From Streptacidiphilus jeojiense (lineage in GTDB: Bacteria > Actinomycetota > Actinomycetes > Streptomycetales > Streptomycetaceae): DNA of 64,000 nucleotides. The translations under genes and the position numbers were made by a program. Shown here one piece after another: positions 54,091-62,871 of this stretch (its first letter is position 1; every line of letters begins with the position of its first letter). The notes below the pieces were generated by a model. It searched no databases. It was not told where the DNA came from and saw nothing but the letters and a program-made list of their open reading frames with translations. The stretch lies in NCBI RefSeq assembly GCF_000719095.1, contig NZ_JOEH01000031.1, positions 1 to 64,000 on the forward strand, written 5' to 3'.

Positions 54091-56445
54091 CTAGACGCTG
54101 TCCTCCACGACCTGCGAGCGGGCCACGGCCGCGGCGATCTCGGTGCGCGAGGAGAAGCCCAACTTGGCCAGGATGTGCTCGACATGGGCGTCGGCGGTGC
54201 GCTTGGAGATCACCAGCAGCTCGGCCACCTGACGGTTCGACATGCCCTGCGCGACCAGCGCGGCGACCTCGCGCTCACGGCGGGTCAGCAGATCCGGTCC
54301 CGGGGCCCGCGCCGGCTGCTCCGGCCCGCTCGACTCCGGCCCGCTCGGCACCGGCTGCGGGGTGTCCGCCTCGGAGAGGGCCAACTCGACGGCCCGCTCC
54401 GGCTCGCAGGACGCCCCCTGCCGGTGGCACTCCGCCCGGAGCGGCTCGCCGAGGGCCGCGACGATCAGCCGCACCGCCGTGTCGTGCGGCCCGTGCAGCT
54501 CGACGGCGCCGCTCAGCGGGAGCCCGGACCGCTCCCAGAGCGCGGCGGCGGCGCCCAGCAGCCAGGCGGCCCGGCGGTGCCGGCCCTCCGCGGCCGCGAC
54601 CCAGGCCAGCACCTCCAGCGCGTACGCCTGCCCGGTGCGGTCGCCCAGCTCGGTGCGCAGCCGCAGTGACTGACGGGCGGTCAGCGAGGCCTCCTGGTAC
54701 TGGCCGAGGGCGAACTGCGCCTGGGCCTTCACCAGCAGCAGGAAGCCGCGCAGCCAGCACTCGTCCGGCTCCGCGGCCAGCACCGCCAGGTGCGCGTCGC
54801 AGATCTCCACGCCCTTGTCCGGACGGTCGGTGGTCACGTGCTTGAGGGCCCAGTGCGCCATCATCAGGCCGTCGCTGACCGGGTCCTCACCGGGGCGCAG
54901 ATACTCGAAGATCTTCTGGGTGTGGGCCTCGACCTGCTCGTAGTCGCCGCGCCAGCCCGCGGCCAGGGTCAGGAAGTGGTGCGCGTGCAGCCGCAGCCGG
55001 TCGTCGTCCAGCCGCTCCGCGATCGCCAGCGCCTCCAGCAGGCCCGGCAGCGCGCCGTCGTGGTCGCCGGCGAACAGCGACAGCTGGGCGCCGAGGCTGA
55101 GCGCCAGCGACCGGGCCGCGGTGGGCGCGGGCTGCTCGGCGAGGGCCAGGTCGATCCAGTGCCGCCCCTCGGCGTGCAGCCCGGAGCAGACCCAGAAGGC
55201 CCACAGGTCGGTGCAGAAGGACAGGGCCTGGTCGGGATCGGTGGAGCTGTCGATCTGGAAGCGCAGCGCGGCGCGCAGGTTCTCCAGTTCCGGGCCGAGC
55301 GCGCGGAACAGCGGCAGCTGCGCGTCGGTGGCGAAGCGGGTCCGGAACTCGCCCGCCATCGCCCGGTAGTGGGCCAGGTGCCGGTGCCGGACCGCGGCCT
55401 CCTCGCCGGTCTGCTCCAGCCACTCGCCGCCGTACTCGCGGATGGTGTCCAGCAGCCGGTAGCGGGTCCGGGCGTCCTCGGAGTCCACCCGCAGCACCAC
55501 CGACTTGTCGACCAGGCCGATCAGCTGCTCCAGCACCGTGCCGGCGGCGAGCTCGCCGCCGGCGCAGACCCGTTCCACCGCGGTCAGGTCGAAGCTGCCG
55601 GCGAACACCGACAGCCGCGCCCAGAGCAGCCGCTCCTCGGCCGTGCACAGCTCGTGGCTCCAGCCGATGGTGGTGCGCAGGGTCTGGTGCCGCGGCAGTG
55701 CGGTGCGCCGGCCGCCGGTGAGCAGCCGGAAGCGGTCCTCCAGCCGGGCCACCAACTGGTCCAGCGGGAGGGCGCGGAGCCGTACCGTGGCGAGTTCGAT
55801 GGCCAGCGGGATGCCGTCCAGCCGTCGGCACAGCGCCAGCACGTCGGCGCGGTTGCCGTCGCCCAGGGCGAAGCCCGGCAGCACCGCGGACGCCCGCTGG
55901 GCGAACAGCGCCACCGCGCCGACCCCGTCCGGGCCCTCGTCCTGGACCGGCAGCGGGGGGATGACCAGGGTGTGCTCCCCCGGGACGTCCAGCGGCTGCC
56001 GGCTGGTCGCCAGGATGCCGATCCCCGGCGCGTCCCGCAGCAGCAGGTCGGCGAGCATGGCGCAGGCGTCGACCAGGTGCTCGCAGGTGTCCAGCACCAG
56101 CAGTGCGGTCCGGTCGGCCAGGTACTCGGTGAGGAAGTCCAGCGGCGGACGGGCCGTCTGGTCCACTATCCCCAGCGCGGCGCAGACCGCCCTGGGCAGC
56201 AGTTCGGGCTCGGGCAGGGCGGAGAGCTCGACCAGGAAGACGCCGTCCGGATAGCGCTCGCGCATCCCGGCGACGGTGCGCAGTGCGATCCGGGTCTTGC
56301 CGACCCCGCCGGGGCCGGTCAGGGTGACCAGTCTGGCCTGCGTCAGCAGCCGTTCCACGGTGGCCAGTTCGGCGCTCCGGCCGACGAAGCCGGTGACCTC
56401 GGCGGGCAGTTCCCCGACTCGCCTGCCATGGACGCTGAAGGTCAT
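54091..56445 (-). CDS. LuxR-family STAND regulator (NB-ARC, helical repeats, C-terminal HTH)
   Basis: The 784-residue regulator has an NB-ARC ATPase (Walker A 'GPGGVGKT', residues 44-51; 'RTALLVLDTCEHLVDAC' Walker B; 'LCRRLDGIPLAIELATVRLR' GxP motif), TPR-like helices in the middle and a C-terminal LuxR HTH ('REREVAALVAQGMSNRQVAE', 'LLVISKRTADAHVEHILAKL'). Such proteins activate transcription after ligand-driven ATPase switching. It lies divergent from the second cobalamin operon. Whether it acts on cobalamin genes or elsewhere is unknown. ATG 56445 is chosen; GTG 56475 is possible. Confidence 0.92.
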   Translation of the reverse strand: MTFSVHGRRVGELPAEVTGFVGRSAELATVERLLTQARLVTLTGPGGVGKTRIALRTVAGMRERYPDGVFLVELSALPEPELLPRAVCAALGIVDQTARPPLDFLTEYLADRTALLVLDTCEHLVDACAMLADLLLRDAPGIGILATSRQPLDVPGEHTLVIPPLPVQDEGPDGVGAVALFAQRASAVLPGFALGDGNRADVLALCRRLDGIPLAIELATVRLRALPLDQLVARLEDRFRLLTGGRRTALPRHQTLRTTIGWSHELCTAEERLLWARLSVFAGSFDLTAVERVCAGGELAAGTVLEQLIGLVDKSVVLRVDSEDARTRYRLLDTIREYGGEWLEQTGEEAAVRHRHLAHYRAMAGEFRTRFATDAQLPLFRALGPELENLRAALRFQIDSSTDPDQALSFCTDLWAFWVCSGLHAEGRHWIDLALAEQPAPTAARSLALSLGAQLSLFAGDHDGALPGLLEALAIAERLDDDRLRLHAHHFLTLAAGWRGDYEQVEAHTQKIFEYLRPGEDPVSDGLMMAHWALKHVTTDRPDKGVEICDAHLAVLAAEPDECWLRGFLLLVKAQAQFALGQYQEASLTARQSLRLRTELGDRTGQAYALEVLAWVAAAEGRHRRAAWLLGAAAALWERSGLPLSGAVELHGPHDTAVRLIVAALGEPLRAECHRQGASCEPERAVELALSEADTPQPVPSGPESSGPEQPARAPGPDLLTRREREVAALVAQGMSNRQVAELLVISKRTADAHVEHILAKLGFSSRTEIAAAVARSQVVEDSV

Positions 56446-56567
56446 GTCCACCCCGCCCGCCTCGCCGGTCCGCACTCTTCCGAGAGTATCGGTTCGTTCA
56501 CTCCCGGTGGTGGTGATCAGTCAGAACGGCGGGGAACGGGGCGTGGGCGACGACACAGCCGCCCCGG

Positions 56568-56597
56568 TTGACCTGGCGACGGGCCACGTGGTGGGAT
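56568..56597 (+). promoter_or_regulatory. Promoter of the second cobalamin operon
   Basis: TTGACC (56568-56573) and TGGGAT (56592-56597) are 18 bp apart. The motif repeats the arrangement at 42206-42235, including the shared ACGTGGTGG just before and across the -10 box. Confidence 0.6.
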
Positions 56598-56602
56598 TTT
56601 GG

Positions 56603-56730
56603 AGCCTTGTACGGCGGCAATGATGAGGAAGTCCGGTGCGAATCCGGCGCGGTCCCGCCACTGTCACCGGGCGGCGCGCCCGAGCACCGGGTGCGGTCGT
56701 CCCCGAGCCAGGAACTCTGGCCGCCGACAC
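56603..56730 (+). ncRNA. Cobalamin riboswitch (cobI operon)
   Basis: The canonical B12 core is present: GGAAGTCCGGTGCGAATCC, then GGCGCGGTCCCGCCACTGTC and GAGCCAGGAACTC. It is about 130 nt and more compact than the copy at 42243. It should repress cobI and the following genes when adenosylcobalamin is plentiful. A conserved 30-nt block with the leader ribosome binding site follows at 56733-56762. Confidence 0.94.
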
Positions 56731-56769
56731 CACGATCCGGGGCGCGGACCCCGAGTGAGGACTACTGCC

Positions 56770-56817
56770 ATGCGCTGCTGCGCCCCTGTGCCCTGCCGCC
56801 TGCCCGCACCGTGGTGA
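56770..56817 (+). CDS. Putative riboswitch-associated leader peptide (15 aa)
   Basis: ATG 56770 opens 'MRCCAPVPCRLPAPW', with GAGGAC shortly upstream in the conserved block. Its TGA overlaps the cobI GTG (GTGA, 56814-56817), a tight translational coupling. It shares the MR-x-x-AP-x-P start with the leader at 42477 and has three Cys codons. A role in relaying the riboswitch decision to cobI is inferred. Confidence 0.6.
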   Translation: MRCCAPVPCRLPAPW

Positions 56818-57548
56818 CGCCGCGACTGACCGGGGTGGGGATGGGTCCCGGCGATCCGGAACTGGTCACCGTCAAGGCGGTCCGGGTGCTGCGCGAGGCC
56901 GCCGTGGTGGTCGTGCCGGTGCTGGACAGCGGCGAGACCGGACGGGCCGAGGCGACGGTGCTGCACCATGTCGCCGGTGCCGCGGCCAAGGTCGAGCGGG
57001 TGGTCTTCGCCCTGAACGAGCGCGAGGACCGGGCCCGCCGTGAGGCCGCCTGGGACGCGGCCGGTGCCCGGGTCGCCGAGCTGCTGCGGGAGCACGGCAG
57101 CGTCGCCTTCGCCACCATCGGCGACCCCAATGTCTACTCGACCTTCACCTACCTCGCGCAGACCCTGGCGCCGCTGGTCCCCGGCCTGGTGGTGGAGACC
57201 GTCCCCGGCATCACCGCGATGCAGGACCTGGCCGCGCGCAGCGGCACCGTGCTGGCCGAGGGGACCGAGCCGCTGACGCTGGTCCCGGTGACCGCCGGCG
57301 CGGAGGTGCTGCGGGACGCCCTGGCCGGGCCCGGCACCGTGGTCGCCTACAAGTTCGGACGGCTGGCCGAGCAGGTCGCCGCCGCGCTGCGGGACACCGG
57401 CCGGGACAGCAGCGCCGTCTGGGGGTCCGCGCTGGGCCTGCCGGACGAGCAGATCCGTCCGGCCGGACACCCGCTGACCGGACCGCTGCCCTACCTCTCG
57501 ACCCTGATCGCGCCCGCGACCCGCACCCGCCGTGGAGGCAAGCTGTGA
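56814..57548 (+). CDS. cobI: Precorrin-2 C20-methyltransferase
   Basis: The 244-residue tetrapyrrole methylase has 'GVGMGPGDPELVTVKAVRVL', 'VAFATIGDPNVYSTFTYLAQ' and 'VETVPGITAMQDLAARSGTV'. It adds the C20 methyl group to precorrin-2 with SAM. GTG 56814 is preferred because it overlaps the leader stop; GTG 56811 is adjacent in frame. Its own stop overlaps cobM in GTGA. Confidence 0.95.
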   Translation: MTPRLTGVGMGPGDPELVTVKAVRVLREAAVVVVPVLDSGETGRAEATVLHHVAGAAAKVERVVFALNEREDRARREAAWDAAGARVAELLREHGSVAFATIGDPNVYSTFTYLAQTLAPLVPGLVVETVPGITAMQDLAARSGTVLAEGTEPLTLVPVTAGAEVLRDALAGPGTVVAYKFGRLAEQVAAALRDTGRDSSAVWGSALGLPDEQIRPAGHPLTGPLPYLSTLIAPATRTRRGGKL

Positions 57549-58399
57549 CCGGTACCGCTGCGACTTCCGACAACGGCACCGCCGGCAGCACCGGCAGCAC
57601 CGGCAAGGTCACCTTCGTCGGCGCCGGCCCCGGCGCGGCCGATCTGCTCACCTTCCGCGCGGCCCGGGCCATCGCCGAGGCGGACACCGTGATCTGGGCC
57701 GCCAGCCTGGTCCAGGCCGAGGTGTTGGAGCACGCCCGCGAGGACGCCGTGATCCTGGACTCCTCGCTGGTCCCGATGGAGGACGTGCTGGCGGAGTACC
57801 GGCGCGCCGCCGAACAGGGCCGCCGGGTGGCCAGGATCCACTCCGGGGACCCCTCGCTGTGGGGCGCGGTCCAGGAGCAGCTGGACCGCTGCCGGGAGCT
57901 GGGCCTGGAGACCGAGATCGTCCCCGGCGTCTCCTCCTTCTCCGCCGTCGCCGCCATCGCCCAACGCGAACTGACCATCCCCGAGGTGGCCCAGAGCGTC
58001 ATCCTGACCCGGCTCGGCGGGGGCAAGACCCCGATGCCGCCCGGCGAGGAGGTGCGCGACTTCGCCCGGCACGGCACCACCATGGCGGTCTTCCTCTCCG
58101 CCGCACGCACCAAGCAGCTGGTGGAGGAGCTGACCGCGGGCGGCTACCCGCTGGACACCCCGGTCGTGGTCGCCTACCAGGCGACCTGGCCGGACGAGCT
58201 GGTGCTCTACGGCACGCTGGAGACGCTGGAGGCGACCGTCAAGGAGCACCGGCTGTGGAAGCACACGCTGTTCCTGGTCGGCCCGGCGCTGGCGGCGACC
58301 GGGACCCGGTCGCACCTCTACCACCCCGGCCACTTCCACACCTTCCGCAAGGCCGACCCGGCGGCCCGGCGCGCCCTGCGCGGCAGCGGCGCCTCGTGA
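57545..58399 (+). CDS. cobM: Precorrin-4 C11-methyltransferase
   Basis: The 284-residue SAM methylase begins with a Thr/Gly/Ser-rich stretch of about 20 residues, then 'KVTFVGAGPGAADLLTFRAA', 'VARIHSGDPSLWGAVQEQLD' and 'IVPGVSSFSAVAAIAQRELT'. It methylates C11 during corrin ring formation. It overlaps cobI and cobL by stop-start GTGA. Confidence 0.95.
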   Translation: MTGTAATSDNGTAGSTGSTGKVTFVGAGPGAADLLTFRAARAIAEADTVIWAASLVQAEVLEHAREDAVILDSSLVPMEDVLAEYRRAAEQGRRVARIHSGDPSLWGAVQEQLDRCRELGLETEIVPGVSSFSAVAAIAQRELTIPEVAQSVILTRLGGGKTPMPPGEEVRDFARHGTTMAVFLSAARTKQLVEELTAGGYPLDTPVVVAYQATWPDELVLYGTLETLEATVKEHRLWKHTLFLVGPALAATGTRSHLYHPGHFHTFRKADPAARRALRGSGAS

Positions 58400-59667
58400 C
58401 GGACCGGCACCGGCGCCCGTTCCGGCACCGCATCACCGTCCTCGGTGCCGGGCAGGCCGCGGCGCACGCCGCGCTGGTCGCCGGCGCCGGGCTGGTGCTG
58501 GGCGCGCGGCGGCACCTGGACGCCGCCGGGGTACCGCCGGAGCGGGCGGTGGCGCTCGGTCCGCTGGCACCGGCCCTGGACGCGGTGGCCGACGCGCTCG
58601 ACGACGGCGCCGGTCCGGTCGTGGTGCTGGCCTCCGGCGATCCGGGCTTCTTCGGCATCGTCCGCGCCCTGGCGGAACGCTTCGGCCCGGAGGCGCTGGA
58701 CGTCCGACCCGGCGTCAGCAGCGTCGCGGAGGCCTTCGCCCGGGTGGGTCTGCCCTGGGACGACGCGGTGGTGGTGAGCGCCCACGGCCGTGACCCGCGT
58801 ACCGCGCTGAACGTCTGCCGGGCGCACCGCAAGGTCGCCGTGCTGACCGCGCCCGGCGCCGGGCCCGCTGAGATCGGGGCGGCGCTGGCCGCCGTCCCCG
58901 GGCTGCGGCGCCGGCTGCTGGTGGCGGCCGACCTCGGCGCCGACAGCGAGCGGATCGAGGAGGTGACGCCGGAACAGGCCGCTGCGCGGGACTGGCCCGG
59001 CGTCCATGTGGTGCTCAGCCTGGGCCCCGGCGCCGAGCGCCCCGGTGCGATGCGTGCCGTCGCCGGGGGCGCTGACGCCGCCGAGGGCGGCTGGGGACTG
59101 CCCGAGGACGCCTTCGAGCACCGCGACTCCATGGTCACCAAGGCCGAGGTCCGTGCCCTCGCCCTGGCCCGACTCGGACCGCGGCTGGGCGAGCTGGTCT
59201 GGGACGTGGGCGCGGGCAGCGGCTCGGTGGCCGTCGAGTGCGCCCGGCTCGGCGCGGCCGTGGTCGCGGTCGAGAAGGCAGCGGACGGAGTGCAGCGGGT
59301 CACCGCAAACGCAGCGGCGCATGGTCTCGATGTACTCGTGGTACACGGGGCCGCCCCGGATGCCCTCGCCGAACTCCCGGAGCCCGACGCGGTGTTCGTC
59401 GGCGGCGGCGGCACGGATCTGCCGGAGATCGTGGCCGCCTGCGCCGAGCGCGCCCGGCGCACCGTGGTGGTGACGCTGGCCGCGCTGGACCGGATCCCAG
59501 CCGTGCGGGCCGCACTCCTCGCAGCGGGCTTCACCGCCGAGGGCGTGCAGCTGCAGTCGTCACGGCTGGCCCCGCTGCCTGGCGGAGTGGTCCGCCTGGC
59601 CGCCACCAATCCGGTTTTCGTCCTCTGGGGCAACCGACTTGATCCATCGTCAGGAGATGAACAGTGA
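58396..59667 (+). CDS. cobL: Precorrin-6Y C5,15-methyltransferase (decarboxylating)
   Basis: The 423-residue protein fuses CbiE (about 1-205, 'VLASGDPGFFGIVRALAERF', 'VRPGVSSVAEAFARVGLPWD') and CbiT (about 230-420, SAM site 'LVWDVGAGSGSVAVECARLG'). The two parts methylate C5 and C15 and decarboxylate the acetate side chain. The fused form is typical of CobL. It overlaps the genes on both sides. Confidence 0.94.
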   Translation: MTDRHRRPFRHRITVLGAGQAAAHAALVAGAGLVLGARRHLDAAGVPPERAVALGPLAPALDAVADALDDGAGPVVVLASGDPGFFGIVRALAERFGPEALDVRPGVSSVAEAFARVGLPWDDAVVVSAHGRDPRTALNVCRAHRKVAVLTAPGAGPAEIGAALAAVPGLRRRLLVAADLGADSERIEEVTPEQAAARDWPGVHVVLSLGPGAERPGAMRAVAGGADAAEGGWGLPEDAFEHRDSMVTKAEVRALALARLGPRLGELVWDVGAGSGSVAVECARLGAAVVAVEKAADGVQRVTANAAAHGLDVLVVHGAAPDALAELPEPDAVFVGGGGTDLPEIVAACAERARRTVVVTLAALDRIPAVRAALLAAGFTAEGVQLQSSRLAPLPGGVVRLAATNPVFVLWGNRLDPSSGDEQ

Positions 59668-61361
59668 TCGGCTTGATCGCAGCGACGTCGGCCGGCCGCT
59701 CGGCCGCCGTCGAACTCGCCGGAGCGCTGGGCGGCTGCACCCTCTACCAGGAGGACACCGTCGCCGCCTCGGTGGCCCGGGCCTGGGCCGAGTGCGAGCA
59801 GCTGGTGTGCTTCCTGGCCACCGGCGCCACCGTGCGGCTGATCGCCCCGCTGCTGGCGGACAAGCACGGCGACCCCGGGGTGGTCTGCGTGGACGAGGCC
59901 CGGCACTTCGCGGTGTCGCTCGTCGGCGGCCATGACGGCGGCGCCAACCGGCTGGCCGAGCGGGTCGCCGAAGCCCTGGACGCGCAGCCGGTGCTGACCA
60001 CCGCCACCGACGCGGTGGGCCTGCCCGGCCTGGACACCCTCGGACTGCACGTCGAGGGTGAACTCGCCGCGGTGAGCCGCGCGCTGCTGGACGGCGCGCC
60101 GGTCCGGCTGGTGTCCGACGCGGTCCACCCGCTGCCCGCCCTGCCGCCGAACCTGACGCCTGACGCACCGTCGGAGGCACCGGTGGTCGTCATCAGCGAC
60201 CGCATCGACGAGGCCGCCGGGCCAGCGACGGTGACGCTGCGTCCGCGCAGCCTGATCGTCGGCGTCGGCGCCAGCCGCGGCGCCCCGGCCGAGGAGGTGC
60301 TCGGGCTGGTCGAGGCGGCCCTCGCCGACGCCGGGCTGAGCCGGCACTCCGTCAGCTACCTGGCCACCGTGGACGCCAAAGCCGACGAGCCAGGGCTGCT
60401 CGCGGCCGCCGCCGCCCTCGGCGTGGACCTGGTCGCCCACCCCGCCGAGGCGCTCGCCGCCGTCGCCGTCCCCAACCCCTCGCCCGCCCCGCAGGCGGCC
60501 GTCGGCACGCCCAGCGTGGCCGAGGCGGCGGCGCTGCTCGGCGGCGGCGAACTGCTGGTGCCCAAGCGGAAGTCCGCCCCCGAGGGCCGGGCCGCGATGG
60601 CCACCGTCGCCGTGGTCCGCAAGTCGCCGCGCGGACGTCTGGCGCTGGTCGGGCTCGGCCCAGGGGCGCGCGACCTGCTCACCCCGCGGGCGCGCGAGGA
60701 ACTGCGCCGGGCGTCGGTGATCGTCGGCCTGGACCAGTACGTCGACCAGATCCGCGACCTGCTGCGCCCCGGCACCCGGATCGAGGCCACCGGCCTCGGC
60801 GCCGAGGAGGAGCGCGCCCGCAGCGCCGTACGCCTGGCCGAGCAGGGCCATGCCGTCGCCCTGATCGGCAGCGGCGACGCGGGCGTCTACGCCATGGCCT
60901 CCCCCGCACTGGCCGAGGCCGGCCCGGACATCGACGTGGTCGGCGTCCCCGGGGTCACCGCCGCGCTGGCCGCCTCCTCGCTGCTGGGCGCGCCGCTGGG
61001 GCACGACCACGTCTCGATCAGCCTCTCCGACCTGCACACCCCCTGGGAGGTCATCGAGCGCCGGGTCCGCGCCGCGGCCGAGGCCGACCTGGTGGTCACC
61101 TTCTACAACCCGCGCAGCCGGGGCCGGGACTGGCAGCTCCCCAAGGCGCTGTCGCTGCTGGCCGAGCACCGAAGGCCGGACACCCCGGTCGGGGTCGCCC
61201 ATGCGATCTCCCGCGCCGACGAGTGGCACACCGTCACCACCCTGGCCGAACTGGACGTCACCACCGTCGACATGACCACCGTCGTGGTGGTCGGCAACAC
61301 CGCCTCGCGCACGGTCGCGGGCCGGATGGTCACCCCGCGCGGCTACCGGTGGCAGTCATGA
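59664..61361 (+). CDS. cobJ: CbiG-CobJ fusion: cobalamin ring-contraction protein and precorrin-3B C17-methyltransferase
   Basis: Residues 1-310 match CbiG ('FLATGATVRLIAPLLADKHG', 'VSLVGGHDGGANRLAERVAE', 'RSLIVGVGASRGAPAEEVLG'). Residues about 324-565 are CobJ/CbiH ('RLALVGLGPGARDLLTPRAR', 'IGSGDAGVYAMASPALAEAG', 'LVVTFYNPRSRGRDWQLPKA'). The C-terminal half methylates C17 and contracts the ring; CbiG opens the lactone in the anaerobic route. Such fusions are known in actinobacteria. GTG 59664 overlaps the cobL stop. Confidence 0.93.
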   Translation: MIGLIAATSAGRSAAVELAGALGGCTLYQEDTVAASVARAWAECEQLVCFLATGATVRLIAPLLADKHGDPGVVCVDEARHFAVSLVGGHDGGANRLAERVAEALDAQPVLTTATDAVGLPGLDTLGLHVEGELAAVSRALLDGAPVRLVSDAVHPLPALPPNLTPDAPSEAPVVVISDRIDEAAGPATVTLRPRSLIVGVGASRGAPAEEVLGLVEAALADAGLSRHSVSYLATVDAKADEPGLLAAAAALGVDLVAHPAEALAAVAVPNPSPAPQAAVGTPSVAEAAALLGGGELLVPKRKSAPEGRAAMATVAVVRKSPRGRLALVGLGPGARDLLTPRAREELRRASVIVGLDQYVDQIRDLLRPGTRIEATGLGAEEERARSAVRLAEQGHAVALIGSGDAGVYAMASPALAEAGPDIDVVGVPGVTAALAASSLLGAPLGHDHVSISLSDLHTPWEVIERRVRAAAEADLVVTFYNPRSRGRDWQLPKALSLLAEHRRPDTPVGVAHAISRADEWHTVTTLAELDVTTVDMTTVVVVGNTASRTVAGRMVTPRGYRWQS

Positions 61362-61957
61362 CGGCGCGCCAGGTCCACCCCATCGAACGCGAGTCCTACC
61401 GTCGCCTCCGCGCCAGGGCCGACACCAGCCATCTCCCGCCGCTCACCCGGGCCGTGGCCGAGCGGGTGGTGCACTCCAGCGCCGACCTCGCCTACCTGGA
61501 CGACCTGGTGATCGCCGACGAGACGGTGCTGCGCGCCGCCGCCGACGCGCTGGCGGCCGGAGCGCCGCTGGTGGCCGACGTGCAGATGGTCGCCGCCGGC
61601 ATCACCACCCGCCGGGCGCTGTGCCGGCTCGGCGACGCCAAGGGCGACCCGGCCACCGGGCTGACCCGCTCCGCGGCCGCCGTCCGGCTGGCCCTGGAGG
61701 AGGTCGGCCACGGGGCGGTGTGGGTGATCGGCTGCGCCCCGACCGCACTGGAGGAACTGCTGCTGCTGGACGCCCGTCCGGCGCTGGTCATCGGCCTGCC
61801 GGTGGGCTTCGTCGGCGCCGCCGAGTCCAAGGCGGCGCTGCGCGCCTCCGGGCTGCCGGCCGTCAGCAACATCTCCGAGAAGGGCGGTTCGGCGGTCGCC
61901 GCGGCCGCCGCCAACGCCCTGCTCTACCCGGATCTCTACGAGGAGTCCCCCCAGTGA
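61358..61957 (+). CDS. cobH: Precorrin-8X methylmutase
   Basis: The 199-residue enzyme has the catalytic His39 in 'RVVHSSADLAYLDDL', 'VVADVQMVAAGITTRRALCR'-type sequence (here 'LVADVQMVAAGITTRRAL') and 'LPVGFVGAAESKAALRASG'. It moves the methyl group from C11 to C12, giving hydrogenobyrinic acid. It overlaps its neighbours by ATGA and GTGA. Confidence 0.95.
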   Translation: MTARQVHPIERESYRRLRARADTSHLPPLTRAVAERVVHSSADLAYLDDLVIADETVLRAAADALAAGAPLVADVQMVAAGITTRRALCRLGDAKGDPATGLTRSAAAVRLALEEVGHGAVWVIGCAPTALEELLLLDARPALVIGLPVGFVGAAESKAALRASGLPAVSNISEKGGSAVAAAAANALLYPDLYEESPQ

Positions 61958-62871
61958 CACCCCCTGCCCTGCTCATCGTCGGCCACGGCACCCGCGACGA
62001 GGCCGGCGCCGAGGCGTTCCGCTCCTTCGTCGCCGGGCTGCGCGACCGGCTCCCGGACACCCCGGTCGGCGGCGGCTTCATCGAGCTGTCCCCGCCGCCG
62101 CTGGCCGACGCCGTCGCCGAACTGGTCGAGGCCGGGGCCCGCCGCTTCGCCGCGGTCCCGCTGGTGCTGGTCTCCGCCGGACACGCCAAGGGCGACATCC
62201 CGGCCGCCCTGGTCCGCGAGCGCGAGCGCCACCCCGGCACCTCCTTCTCCTACGGCCGCCCGCTGGGCCCGCACCCGGCCCTGCTGACCGTCCTGGAGCG
62301 GCGGTTGGACGAGGTGCTGGCGCCCGAGGAGCGTGCCGACACCACCGTGCTGCTGGTCGGTCGGGGCTCCACCGACCCGGACGCCAACGCCGAGGTCGTC
62401 AAGGTGGCCCGACTGCTCTGGGAGGGCCGGGGCCTGGCCGGGGTGGAGACCGCGTTCGTCTCGCTCGCCGCGCCCGACGTCCCGTCCGGGCTGACCCGCT
62501 GCCGGCTGCTCGGCGCCCGGCGGATCGTGGTGCTGCCCTACTTCCTGTTCACCGGCATCCTCCCCGAACGGGTGGAACAGCAGGCCGCCGACTGGGCCGC
62601 CGCGCACCCGGACACCGACCTGCGCCAGGCCGCCGTGATGGGCCCCACCGAGGAGTTGGCCGAACTGGTCCTGGCCCGCTACCGGGAGGCACTTGCCGGA
62701 GATCTCCGGATGAACTGTGACACCTGCGTCTATCGTGTCGCCATGCCTGGTTTCGAGGACCGCGTCGGTGCGGCGCAGCGCCCGCACCACCACCCTGACG
62801 ATCCTTCACACGGCTCGTCGCACGGCCCTTCACACGACCACGGGTCCGGCTCGCACACGCATGTCCACTGA
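61954..62871 (+). CDS. cbiX: CbiX-type sirohydrochlorin chelatase with a His-rich tail
   Basis: The 305-residue protein contains two CbiX-type domains; active-site His are seen in 'LLIVGHGTRDEAG' (His11) and 'LVLVSAGHAKGDIPAALVRE'. The last 30 residues are rich in His, Ser, Gly and Pro ('PSHDHGSGSHTHVH' at the end) and would bind cobalt or nickel. It inserts cobalt or iron into sirohydrochlorin, an early step that overlaps in purpose with CobN. The cobC start lies inside its 3' end. Confidence 0.9.
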   Translation: MTPPALLIVGHGTRDEAGAEAFRSFVAGLRDRLPDTPVGGGFIELSPPPLADAVAELVEAGARRFAAVPLVLVSAGHAKGDIPAALVRERERHPGTSFSYGRPLGPHPALLTVLERRLDEVLAPEERADTTVLLVGRGSTDPDANAEVVKVARLLWEGRGLAGVETAFVSLAAPDVPSGLTRCRLLGARRIVVLPYFLFTGILPERVEQQAADWAAAHPDTDLRQAAVMGPTEELAELVLARYREALAGDLRMNCDTCVYRVAMPGFEDRVGAAQRPHHHPDDPSHGSSHGPSHDHGSGSHTHVH

